Assembly (NCBI GenBank): GCA_940671915.1
Contig: CALNVZ010000174.1
Span: 78,227,861-78,291,860, forward strand
Direction: 5' to 3'
Length of the DNA stretch: 64,000 bases
Origin: Paracentrotus lividus
Lineage: Eukaryota > Echinodermata > Echinoidea > Camarodonta > Echinidae
The notes beneath the pieces are model-generated. The model was given only the letters and a program-made list of their open reading frames with translations. It did not search any database and was not told the origin of the DNA. A program made the position numbers and the translations under genes. Positions 24,157-35,201 of this stretch are shown here, piece after piece; position 1 is the stretch's first letter; each line of letters opens with the position of its first letter.

Positions 24157-26190
24157 TTATAATACTAGGCGGATGACTGTCTTTGTTCTTCATGATGACC
24201 ATAAAGCAAAAAAATGGCATCAGAATTGCTGTTCCCGTGTAGTTAAAGGTGGTGTATAGTTTTGAGAGTAAAAAAAAATAATTTTGATTCGCATTTAGAT
24301 AAATTATGAAAAATTGAATCCAATAACAATAATAAAGCAAATTATAGTACTTGAAATCTCGTTTCAGTGTCTTTATTTCATAATATAAGTAGTGATTATA
24401 AGTACAAAAAAGCTAAGTCGGGGATCCGACTCATGTTAGCGCTTGTAACGTGGAAAACCAATGGGGATTTTCTTGTGTGCGTGTTACACACAGATCGTTC
24501 GCATTATTCACGCCATAACCTCCGGCGTGCGAAAGTCTCAGCAGAGGTCTAAACGGCAGTTACATTACTCTTCATTCAAAAATTTTCAATGAAAATCATC
24601 GAAAATAATGAAAGCAAGGTCACAAGATCTCTCACACATATCTTTTAGTGCATTGTGGACAACATGAGACTATATTTGATCGGTTTTGTGCCAATTCCTT
24701 TTTTGTTACCAAAACTATACACCAGGTTTAAACAAGTCACATTCCTGCTGTTTAGTTTGCAACAGGCATGCGCGACATCAGCAGCAGCTATATGCCGCGC
24801 TCTACACGCTAGTATTTTGACCACGATCGGATGAGACTCTGAAATGGACTGGAAAATACAAGATTTCTTCAAATGCTCGCATTTTTTTAGGAAGATCTGA
24901 TTTGTGAAGAGTCTGTTTTTAGGTAAATGGCATTATATAAATTATATTTTTGCTATATTTTACCCATTCTTAGTGGTATTTTTAACCATTCCAAATCAAA
25001 CTCTCAAAATATTTAGGGGTTCCTCTCGTGGCAGCATCCCGGGCTAGCTAAGAAGTAGAAAAAGGGGCTTGACAATATCATATGTCGTTTTGGAGGCCGG
25101 CTTGATGCACTGCTTTGTTGAAGTTGGGGTTGATGAGCTGAATGGAGGTAGAGTTAAAATGATGAATTGAAACAAATAGTCTAGTGGACCATCTAAAGTA
25201 TGTGGTTAGCTGCCTCGATCATGACAACTGTAATGTTCATATCAGTCGACCAGCTGTGGTAATTTGTGCAAGCTTGGAGTTTCAGTCTCACACAGTTTGT
25301 CCTTGTTTTTTTTTTTTGAATCATGTCTTTGCTTCATATTTCATAATTCCCTTCCTGTACACCATAGTTGATCTATCACTCTATTTTTTGGTTGTATAGC
25401 TAGTGGATTAAAATGATATATAAGTAAACCATTTGTCTTGTCATATAAATGTAATTATACCTAAGATGCCATTGTAGCAAGGCAGTAGGATAATCTTGTG
25501 GAGAGGGAAGACAACCAATTTTTTAAATCCTGCTTTTTTAAGTCTGGATTAACTTGGATCTTTAAATGTTGTAGTATTAAAACAACTTGGTGCTTAATCT
25601 TTCTTACAACACCATTTGATCTTGTGCATGAAAGTTATCAATCTTAAGAAAGAGAATATTCTAAACATTGCTATCATGATTTATACTGATGCTTTCTCAT
25701 TCTGTCTTATATTGGGAAAATATTGTTTACAATATTTTATACAAGTTTATGTCCAACCTCGTTCTCTTTAGAAAAAATTCGAACATTTTACGTTGAAAAT
25801 AAAAGGACTGTTTCAAGTCTAATTAATTATTTTTTATTGTAAAACGTAAAAAAAATCTTTGGAAGCATGTGGTTGTACATGGAAATATTTATATGGGTGA
25901 AGCCTCAAACAAGGTAGACACCCTCTGTATGCCCTGTATTGAATAATTCTCTGTTAAAATACTTGATTGAAATTCAATTTGAATTTACTCAACATTTCAA
26001 TTCTCCTTTCAAGCTACATGTACATTGAAGTTTTAAGAATAGGCCCCTACTATTTTTTGAAGAAAAGTTTCATGACATTCTATCAAATAACACTTGTTCA
26101 AAATTCTATTCTGAATTTGTATGCCTTGATGCTGGAGGCATCATGTTTTCAGGTTGTCTGATTGTCCATCTGTCCAAAGATCACGATATA
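24157..26190. other. Intergenic sequence, no recognised feature
   Basis: AT-rich. Short CG-containing islands around 24460-24560 and 24760-24830 look like eroded repeats. No frame shows domain similarity. Confidence 0.4.
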
Positions 26191-26663
26191 CAGTCTGTGT
26201 CAAAAAGAATGGTACAGTTGGGGAAAAAATAATTTAGGTGTGAAATCTAGTCAAATAATATGTGCATGTGGTATCAAAGCCAAAAGATTTCCTTTGCTTA
26301 TGCGCTTTGTTTTGTATTTAATAATTTACTTTCCTAAAAACAAAAGTTATGCTAAATGTTGTACGACAAGGAACAAATCGAAATTACGCACATCTATTGT
26401 TCTGGAGCGCTGAATTCATGACCATTATGCGAAACCTACAGGCTACACAAAGGCATGTGAAAAATGGATTTTTCTTGATTGTAGAAAACTAGTCATATCT
26501 CAAAAATTACAGCACCAAATGTGATGAAAAATATTGCAGAAGAAAGTCTGAACAGTGATTTTCTTGCTTTATGAAAATACCAAACAATACCAGATTGTGA
26601 TTAATCTTCATACTCTAAAAAAAAACTGTTTTCCACTTGTACCATTTTATTTGACACAGGCTG
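26191..26663. mobile_element. TA-flanked mariner-type MITE (CAGTCTGTGTCAAA)
   Basis: Left end CAGTCTGTGTCAAAAAGAAT, then GGTACAGTTGG. The complement of the right end is CAGCCTGTGTCAAATAAAAT, then GGTACAAGTGG. The termini match over about 35 bp and TATA abuts each end. 473 bp, non-coding. A relative lies at 59526. Confidence 0.8.
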
Positions 26664-27805
26664 TATACATGCATATCAAGAACCACTTCAAATGGTAACT
26701 TTAAAAGGGATTGTTAAACTTCATTAAAGATCTGAAAAAAAATCATCTTCTAGCTAATGCTGTAAGTATATTAATTCAAAACTTTAGGTCAGATAGCTAC
26801 ATGTATAGATATCGCTGGAGATTTTGAAGCTAATTGGTAATATACTTGTCGAGATATAAATGACAGAATATCACCATAGTCATAACTGTACCTGGATATG
26901 CTTAAGTTAACACTTCAGTCTGTGGAGGTATTAATCACTTTAAATGTAGTACTTATTATATTAAGAAGCATATTATGATGCTTAAGAAATCCTTAAAGCC
27001 TTAAATTTTGTCAGTTCTAGGGCATTTTTTCCAAATATCTAGAAAAGGCACCAAAATCTCTAAGACCAAATAGGGAATTTGAAAGGGGCACTAAAGCCAG
27101 TGAGGGGGTTGACATGGTCTCCATGGCCTTTGATTAATTAAAGCCCTGGATTTTTAAGGGTTTTCTCTTGACACAGCATGTGGGCCCCACAGCTGAGATT
27201 TTTGCGTGTCTTCACAAAGTTTGATACTCTATCCCTTAACCCTTTAAACTTCATGATGGTATGCATCACTGGTATATAAGGAGACAAACTGATAATATTT
27301 TAGAGTACTGTATGTATGTAAAAGTCCAGGTATTGACATTTTTGTCACAATATTTTAGAACCATGTGAAATATGAAGTTCAAAATTTATGAGTTCAAAAT
27401 TATTTACACATGTGCAGGAAGACATTCTAATTAGATTTGTGGATTAATGAGGTTAAAGGTTGTAGGGCAGTGATGGAGACATGGCCACAAAGAGTTGTTC
27501 TGTTTATTAGATTTTTTTGCTGGGTCACAATATCCACTATGTCATTTTCAAATAAGTTTTGCTTCAGGTGAGGGATGCTCAATAATTTCATCTGTCAAGC
27601 ACAATTGTATCGTTGTTTCCTGAATTATTTAAAGAGTTTTGATTGGAATGTTATGACAACTGGCACTCTTTAAGTTCACAATAACAAAATTTGAGTTCTG
27701 ATAGAAGTTAAAGCTTTTGTTATCAATCTTGCATATTGATCAACAAATTTTAACTGTATATGTACATGTACTTGTACATGTAGCTACCGGTACTACTATT
27801 TGTAA
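26664..27805. other. Intergenic sequence, no recognised feature
   Basis: AT-rich, no supported gene or repeat until the poly-A run at about 27806. Confidence 0.4.
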
Positions 27806-29047
27806 AAAAAAAAAAAAAAAAAAAGTTTTTAATAGAATTTGGGATGTGCAACTTATTCCCTTCCCACACATTTTATTTTTTATTTATTTATTTATTTTAT
27901 TTTATTTATTTATTTATTTATTAGGTGGTCTGTCTGTGACAGATCACCTATTATATTCGTCAGAATTTTTTTATTATTTATTTTTAAGGTCAATATTTTG
28001 TGTCCACTCTATCTTCAAAATCTTCCAAGTCAATTTCAATGAAATTCATGTCAGTTATGGATGTCACTCTGGAAACGTGCATCAAAGCTTTTCAAGGTCA
28101 TCAAGGTCACGTGACGTCATCCAGAGCATTTTGTAAAATCACATTAACAATCATAACTTCAACATCAATGGCATAGATCAATCATATTTAGTACACATAA
28201 ATTTCACATGACCTTAACCGTAGCATACCATCAAAGGTCGCCTAAAGGTCATGACGTGCGCGTACGCGTACGTCAAAATTTCAAAATGCCTCAAATCACC
28301 TAGTATCAAGTTTCCATACGTTTCAGGTCATTTTCAGCATTTACAAATTTCCGCGCGCACACGCATGCGCGCGCGTTTTCGTGCGTACGCCCTTACGCAA
28401 CATAGAATCGCCGTTTCTTTTATGTATATGCATTGATAATATAATTCTTAGTAATTTGATACTTGATCAGCTTTTACGACTACAAATGAAGGAATGAGCG
28501 TCCATCAAGTTTGCAGCACGCAAAACGCGCGCATTCTCACTTTAGGCCAAATATGGGAAAAAAATGCCTATTGAAATTTCGCTCTAGCTCGAAAAATAGT
28601 CCGTTAACCCAAATTTTCTTTCAATGAGCATGTACAGTATAAAGTATAAGAAAAATTTCATGTGGAACGTAACCAGTAAAAAACATTATGACGTCATCAA
28701 AATGGCGTCAGAACTCAAAATTTCATTTTTCTTTTAATTACTTCATAAAATTTATGCAAATTTTGATTCCAACTCTGTAAATATGGTTGATTTTCGCCCA
28801 AATTTTGATATTTTGTAGCTGAGGATATACGCTTTCTGGTACGTGACCTTATTTTTTTTCCTTTAGACAAATGCATCTTGTCAAAAATGGCAATATATGA
28901 AGGCATGTCATTTTTGCTCATTTTGCACGCAATCTCTATTACGAAGCACTTTTGGTTGAAACATAAAACTGCAAGCCCTCCTGAAATGACCATTCCTCCG
29001 TCATTTCTGCTTCATTTTCTCTGAAATTTTGATAGGTTGTAGGTAAG

Positions 29048-30147
29048 CAGGGGCGTATCCAGGGGGGGCGCAACAGGGCGCGCGCCCCCCCTATTGGCCG
29101 ACTAAAAAAAAAAAAAAAGGAGGAGAAAAAGAAAAAGGGAAAGAAAGAGGAAAAGAAAGAAGAAGAAAAGAAGAAAGAGAAGGGAATAAGGCTCGATGCT
29201 TGTACAATTTTCGCCGAAATAGGCTTTATTTCGTTCTAAAAACGACCATAACTAGCCTTTAATGTGGGGAGGGCCCACGAGGCCGACTTTTCTCATATTG
29301 TATTTGCAATAATTGCTCAAACGCCCTTTTTTAAAGAAAAGAAATACATTAGTGACGAAAAGTAAAAATATTTAAAACTAAAGTTTCAAAATTTCACAAA
29401 GAAAAGAGGCCTCTTGGACCCTCTGCCTCCTGGGCCCTCGGCCTCCTGGGAAACATAGTTGGCCTCATGGGTTTATTAGAAAGTACCCCTTTATTAATTC
29501 AAAATACTTTTTGAAACCCCAAATTTTTGGCTCGCGCTTCGCGCTCGTCTGATAGACAATCCAAAATCAAATGCACATAATAACTCAAATTTTACCTTAA
29601 AAAAAATTCTAAACCCCAAATTTTCGGCTCGCGCTTCGCGCTCGCTGACAGCAAATCAAATGCACAATAATAGTTCTAAATTTTACTTAAAAAAATGTTA
29701 AACCCAAATTTTGGCTCGCGCTTCGCGCTCGCTGATACCAAATCAAAATGCACAAATAATAACTCCAATTTTTACCTTTAAAATTTTCAGCTCGCGCTTT
29801 GCGCTCGCGAATACTAAATTGGGTCTATTATACACATAATCTACCATTTTCTAGTACTAGAAAATGCCCCTTTTATTTATTTCATATAACTTTAAAAACC
29901 TCAACATTTTCGACTCTCGTTTCGCGCTCGCAGATTCCAATTCAGAAGGGTATATAATGCACACATAAATAGGTTTTACGCAACATACATTGTCTTAGGG
30001 TATAGAAACTATGTAACTTTTGTGATAATTGAAAAAAATGTGGAATTTCATGTACAATATGAATTAGAAGAACCCCCTCCCCCTTCCCCTGACGGCGATA
30101 AAAATTTCCTTGCGCCCCCCTATTGGGAAATCCTGGATACGCCCCTG
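29048..30147. mobile_element. 1.1 kb hAT-like element with exact GGTAAG target duplication
   Basis: Begins CAGGGGCGTATCCAGGGGGG. The complement of its end begins CAGGGGCGTATCCAGG. GGTAAG stands directly on both sides (29042-29047 and 30148-30153). No transposase frame. The interior holds five spaced copies of a GCTCGCGCTTCGCGCTCG motif. It inserted into the larger repeat 27870-30880, so it is younger. Confidence 0.8.
29526..29935. repeat. Degenerate tandem array with GCTCGCGCTTCGCGCTCG motif
   Basis: Motif copies start near 29529, 29626, 29713, 29789 and 29911, the last two mutated. Each is followed by a similar AT-rich spacer with AAATCAAATGCAC and AATTTTACCTT words, giving units of roughly 75-120 bp. 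Confidence 0.75.
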
Positions 30148-30284
30148 GGTAAGGAAATTCTCTTAAACATATCATACGTTTTTTCAAATCAGACTTCGGA
30201 ATCATGACTTATATAACTTGCCGTACTTGAAATGTTTTTGCCGTTTGGAATTTTTCGTTTTACGTGTAATCCTTCATAGGGTAA

Positions 30285-30362
30285 TTTTAGCTCAATCGGT
30301 AAGGCGTCTGACTCGTAATCAAAAGACCGTGGCTCGCGTGGGTTCGAGTCCGGTGTGTCTAC
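30285..30362 (+). pseudogene. tRNA-like sequence (Thr-CGT-like) or SINE head
   Basis: TTAGCTCAATCGGTAAGGCG (A box), anticodon-loop-like CTCGTAA and GGGTTCGAGTCC (B box), followed by a T run. The anticodon stem is imperfect (TCTGA against TCAAA), there is an expanded variable region, and no seven-pair acceptor stem forms. A functional tRNA is therefore unlikely. More likely a tRNA pseudogene or SINE fragment. Confidence 0.6.
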
Positions 30363-31365
30363 ATTTTTTTTTTTTTTTTTCTGTGAATGTCTTCCTCGGT
30401 CGATTTCAACACACAAACAATAGCCAATATATGTATGAAAATAAATTTTACTTTTTATATTAGTCAAAATGCCAGTTTTAGTAGTTTATGTACACAACCC
30501 TATTGAGGATAACTATTGCTTTGTACTGAGCGCATTATATCACATCAGTGCATTTCCTCTTTGTTTCATCTTTTCTATACCATCTTTTTTTATTTCTTTG
30601 ATTCTATTATTCTATCATTGATCATATTATCAATGTAAATAAATATCATATCAATTATCAAATCAATATCAATACAACCCTATTGCAAATTTGACATAAT
30701 TTATATGAACGTGTACTGAAGCTATACTGCAACAGCCCTACATGTATTTCTGGTCGGTTTTCGCCCAGTTTCGAGTATGTTGTAGCTGACAAATTCCCTA
30801 TCGTTAATGTGCTGATCAGACTGAAAGACAGACCACCTAATTTGTCCCCATGACGAATTAAAATTCTAGTTTATTATTATTATTTATGTATTTATTTATT
30901 TTTTTTTTTTTTTTTTGGGGGGGGGTCTATTTTTTTCTTCTTTTTCTTTTGTTGGTCTTCTGATTATTTCTTCCATAATGAGTAAGTATTGAATTTTATC
31001 ACCACCTAATATACCTGAAAAACAATATATGAATTATGATATTTAAATGTAAACAGGTATAATTAGGCAATCAAACAGAACACTAAAGGACTTGAGAAGA
31101 AAATAAGTCATCTTGAGAATTCTCTCCTTTCTCAAGTACATTAAGCATTACAAGCATTACACCTTTTTTTTGAAAAAGACAATTGTATCTTTATTGTGGC
31201 TGTGCATGAATTGTCGTCATAAATAATATTTGAATTTCCATTTCATGTTCAGAAATAGGGAATAGTTTTTGATAACGTTGGTTTCTTATGATCAACTTTA
31301 TGTACCTTTATGTATAATTAAATTGTCTTCAAATCACTTCACTTTCCTGTGTGTCAGGAAAAGCA

Positions 31366-31505
31366 GTGGTGGATCAAGGATTTAAAAAAAGAAGGGGAGG
31401 GGTGCCACCGAAATTTTCTGACTTAAATGTACAGTCAATGAGTAGCTTTCAAATGAGGGGGGGGGGGGCATGCGTTTTATACGCCCCGCCTGGATCTGTA
31501 ATGTT
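31366..31505. mobile_element. Short hAT-like remnant (GTGGATCAAGG..CCTGGATC)
   Basis: AGTGGTGGATCAAGGATTT at left and CCCCGCCTGGATCTGTA at right, with G-rich inner ends. Decayed member of the GGATCCAGG family. Around it (30881-32890) I see no other feature beyond short (TTTTG)n and poly-T runs. Confidence 0.5.
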
Positions 31506-32889
31506 TCACCAATCAGTGTGTGTCTGCAATGCACGTTACCATAGCTTTCCACTAATAGTCTATTACATTTCAGGTTGTCCTTGGAAATAGTTCATTTTGA
31601 CACAAAGTGCTTTCAATCAATAAAGTGGATGCAAATCGTTAGGTTCTATAGACCAAAACACAACTATCATATTCTTTTGTTTTTCCGGAATCAAAAAACG
31701 CAGCTGCAGTGAAAGAGGAAACAATTAGGTCCTTTTGTCCTTGTAATTAGTTATTACCTGTATGAAGGACTCTGGCAACTCTTCAGTTTTGTAATACACC
31801 AGTACCAGGGAGTGCATTTATAATTATTATTGCTCTCTAGTCATTCACTGGAGGCTGGCCAAGCGATGTTTTGTCTGGCATCATCATTATTGCTTTTCAT
31901 CCATCATTTGTGATCTAAATTAGCAACATGTGAGGACTGAGTGATGATACTGTAGCTCTGCATGATCATTTTCATAGAAATGTTGTCTCCTGCTGGTTAT
32001 AATTCTCCAACCAGCTCCATCGTCATCCATGCACACCAACGGTGTATGAGATGAGAATTTGTTTTCAACAGATCAGTACTATGGTATGTAATGTATTTAA
32101 TCATTTAGAAATTTAAATATCTTTTTTTAACCAGTGTACAAATAATACAAATATCATTTTGTTTACAAGAGCTTGCACGTGTCGATAAATATCTATAAAA
32201 TGTTATTAAAAAGTGTAAATCCTTTGCTCTATTATTAACCTAGACCTATATGTTTCATGTTTTGTTGGTTTTATTTGTTGGGTTTTGTTTTGTTTTGTTT
32301 TGTTTTTTTACTAAACATTTTTCAGATTACAGCTAAATTGATAAACATGTATGACCTCAGTCCTGCCTGATGTTTTTTTTTTTTTTGTTCAAATGAGACT
32401 GGTACAATATAATTAGTACATGTGTGTATGAATCTGTCTACAGAGTACTACAATAGATACCTAGCTTAATATTTGTATTTGCTGAATGAGATCATATCTA
32501 TATTTGTCTAAATGTTGAGACGTGATCGAATGCTGGTTGCATGCCTCCAGTGCAGTACATGAGGGTCCACCAGCCAGCCAACCAATCCTTTGTGTGGGAC
32601 CAGACTGGTTCTTTTGTTGACATTCATTTAGAGATCAATAGAGTCTGAGGATGCATGTATACAATGTACAGACACAGGGTGCAATTCATTACATATCCTA
32701 ACTTCATTGTATCTAGACCTCTAATGACCAGCATGTTTGCTGTGGTATGTATTATTTGTGTTCATGTCCATTGAATTGACCTTTGTTTATGAAGTCTTGT
32801 GATGATGGATGGGCGATTGATTTATGTCATAAAATATGCTGTTATGCTGTACACTGTTATGGACATCAGTAATTATTCATTTCTTGTAC

Positions 32890-34400
32890 ACGTCCACTCT
32901 CTTTGTTTACATTTTTATCATGAGGAAATGATTGTAAATTGGTTTGCATCCTTCAAAGAGTGCTTTAGAAAGCTCAAAGGAGTCCACCATTATTGCATTT
33001 TATAATACATATATGTGTACATCAAGTATTGCTCATAGAAAATGATGGAGGGCCCACAGTATTATTTCACTATTTGTATGTCAATGCACTTTCTTCGTTT
33101 ACAATTTGTTGGCCAAATAGTTGTCTGTTGTTTAAAAAGAGAGAGAAAAAAAAATGAGTCAACCATTATTCTCACAAATGTACATTTTCATCACTAAAAA
33201 ATTGCAGTTAAGTATTTCAATGTTTTTGATTAAAATAAGAATTGTGATATGATACCAGTGCTTTAAAAATGAGCTGCTCATACATTGTATACCCACTCTC
33301 TTTGTTTACATTTTCCTACTGAGGAAAGAGTTACAGCTTAATAGTGTATAGCGTTATCTTTCCAAAATAGTTATTACTTAAATAGAATGATAATTATGAT
33401 AGAGCATTAGAGTTAGAAAGTGAGCCATGTTTTCTGTTTAAATGTATCCATATTTATATATTCCCTGTGTTTAATTTTCATAATAAGGAAAGGATTGTAG
33501 TTATAATCCTTCAAACAAAAAAACAAAAAACATTTTTTTTTCTTTTTTTTTTTCTTTGTGTGTACATGTATCATTACATGTATCATACAGGAACTGGATC
33601 TTTAGTTTAATATCCACTCTCTTTGTTTACCTTTTCATGTGTAGGGAAGGGCTGCAGCTTAACCTTTTTTCCTTAAATAGATAATTGTGGTATATCAGTG
33701 GTTTAGAAATTAGTATACCATGTCTTCATTGTAAACTATCCATACTGAACTATACCCCTTTATTTGTTCATATTTTTATAACATTTGAGGAAAGGGTTGC
33801 AATTTAGTATTTTTGTATCTTTCCAAAATAGTTGTTTGATGATTATGATTAAAGCTTTATGAAATGAGCCTTCATGTCCTGTGTTCATTTAAAAATCCTC
33901 TCTTTCTGTCCCACCCCTACACACCCTCTCTCTCTCCCCCTCTCTCTCAATCTCTTTGTTTATATTATTATGGAAAAACAGTAGGGGATCCCGCATCTGC
34001 TCTGACAGAAGATTTTATTGGCCCATGTCCAAATAAGCCGCTAATATCAGAAAATAGTGTAAAAAAAATCCTTTGTCAGAGCCAGTTCAGGATCTGTGCA
34101 TGAGAAAACGATTGTACAGTTTAGTATTTTATAATCTTAAAAAACAATTTTTGAAATATGCAAGCCTACAAAGGTACATTTGTAGGTGTGCAGGAATGTA
34201 TGTTCACTATCTTTATGTCCACTCTCTTCTGAAAACATTAATTTTTATAGTAAAGAAAGGTAACCAGTTTTGTATTAACAGAACAGTGTGAATAGTTATG
34301 TTGTGGTATATGTTCATTCAATTATTCATGCATCTAGATATCTTTGTTTACATTTTCTTACTGTAGAGAGCACTGTACATGTAGTTTAATCTTTATGTAT
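32890..34400 (+). repeat. Degenerate tandem array, about 150-200 bp unit (CCACTCTCTTTGTTTAC)
   Basis: The motif CCACTCTCTTTGTTTACATTTT, followed by a GAGGAAAGGGTTG-like word and an ATCTTTCCAAAATAGTTGTT-like word, recurs with drift. Anchors are near 32894, 33081, 33292, 33465, 33613, 33757, 33945, 34218 and 34340. The order of sub-motifs is conserved between units, which indicates old tandem duplication and not chance. It lies upstream of the first BTBD17 coding exon and could fall in a 5' intron of that gene. Confidence 0.6.
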
Positions 34401-35168
34401 CTTTACAGGAAATATTTGTGAATATTTTTACAAGTCTGTACAGTTTAATGCAGGCTAAAATACATTACATGTACATGTAGTTCAGGGTATATCCATATGG
34501 TGATCCCATGACACCCCTTCTTCCACACCTTAACCATAAACTTACTCTCAAAGAAGAATCCCGAGTGTTTAGGGTGTTAGGGGGGTCAGCAAACGAAAAG
34601 ACTCTGTATTTTTTTTTTTTTTTTTAATGTCAATATCAAATATGCTGGGAGAAATGATTTCTCTAAAAAGGTGTCCATAAGAAATAAACTTGCTAAATTC
34701 TTAGCTAGAGATCTGCAATTGTGTAGTGTAGTCTCTCTTTTTCGATTAAATATTTGGTTAAGTATTTGTAAACTCCTATTCAAAAGAGTTGCTTACCTTC
34801 GTGTGCTTGTATAATATGGAATTTCAGGATTTATGTACATTGGGAGCTTGTATTAACAGGGCATTGTTTTATATGCATGCACCAGCAAACAATGCAAAGT
34901 TGAACCACAAATGAAATATTAGAGCTGAGGGGGAAAAAAAGGTCATCACTGTTTATGAAAAATGAATGCAAAGCATTACACATATTCTGAGACGCCCACC
35001 TGTCATTTTGCAGTTAGTAAACACACAATGTGCACGCATGTACAATAGATGTATAATACAAAACAGCACAGAATTTTACACCCAGACCCTAAAGACTATC
35101 TAATTTAAACATGTTGGACAAGTTTGTGATATTATTTCTTTAATCATTTGTTCATTTTTATTATTCAG
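34401..35168. other. Upstream flank or 5' intron of the BTB-BACK gene
   Basis: The region ends in a pyrimidine-rich acceptor (TTATTATTCAG at 35158-35168), so a non-coding first exon probably lies further upstream. I could not place it. Confidence 0.4.
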
Positions 35169-35201
35169 TCTGAACAGCGAGTTCCACACCTTGGTCACAG
35201 G

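Larger units (their letters stand above)
27870..30880. mobile_element. Large repeat with AGGTGGTCTGTCT ends and GCGCGC-rich interior, disrupted by a nested element
   Basis: Left part: (TTTA)n, then TTAGGTGGTCTGTCTGTGAC, then TTCGTCAGAATTTT. Right part, complemented: AGAATTTTAATTCGTCA, then AAATTAGGTGGTCTGTCT, preceded by AT-rich A/T repeats. The region after the left end (28080-28560) has CGTACGCGTACG and GCGCGCGTTTTCGTGCG words. A 1.1 kb hAT-like element (29048-30147) and a tRNA-like sequence (30285-30362) lie inside. A diverged reverse-oriented relative spans about 36230-37450. The type of element is unknown. Confidence 0.5.

Noticed and set aside
29526..29935. CRISPR-like array of GCTCGCGCTTCGCGCTCG repeats
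   Set aside because: Eukaryotic context. Spacers are similar to each other and uneven in length, so this is a degenerate tandem repeat inside a transposon.
30285..30362. Functional tRNA-Thr gene
   Set aside because: A and B boxes are present, but the anticodon stem is mismatched, the variable region is expanded and no acceptor stem forms.
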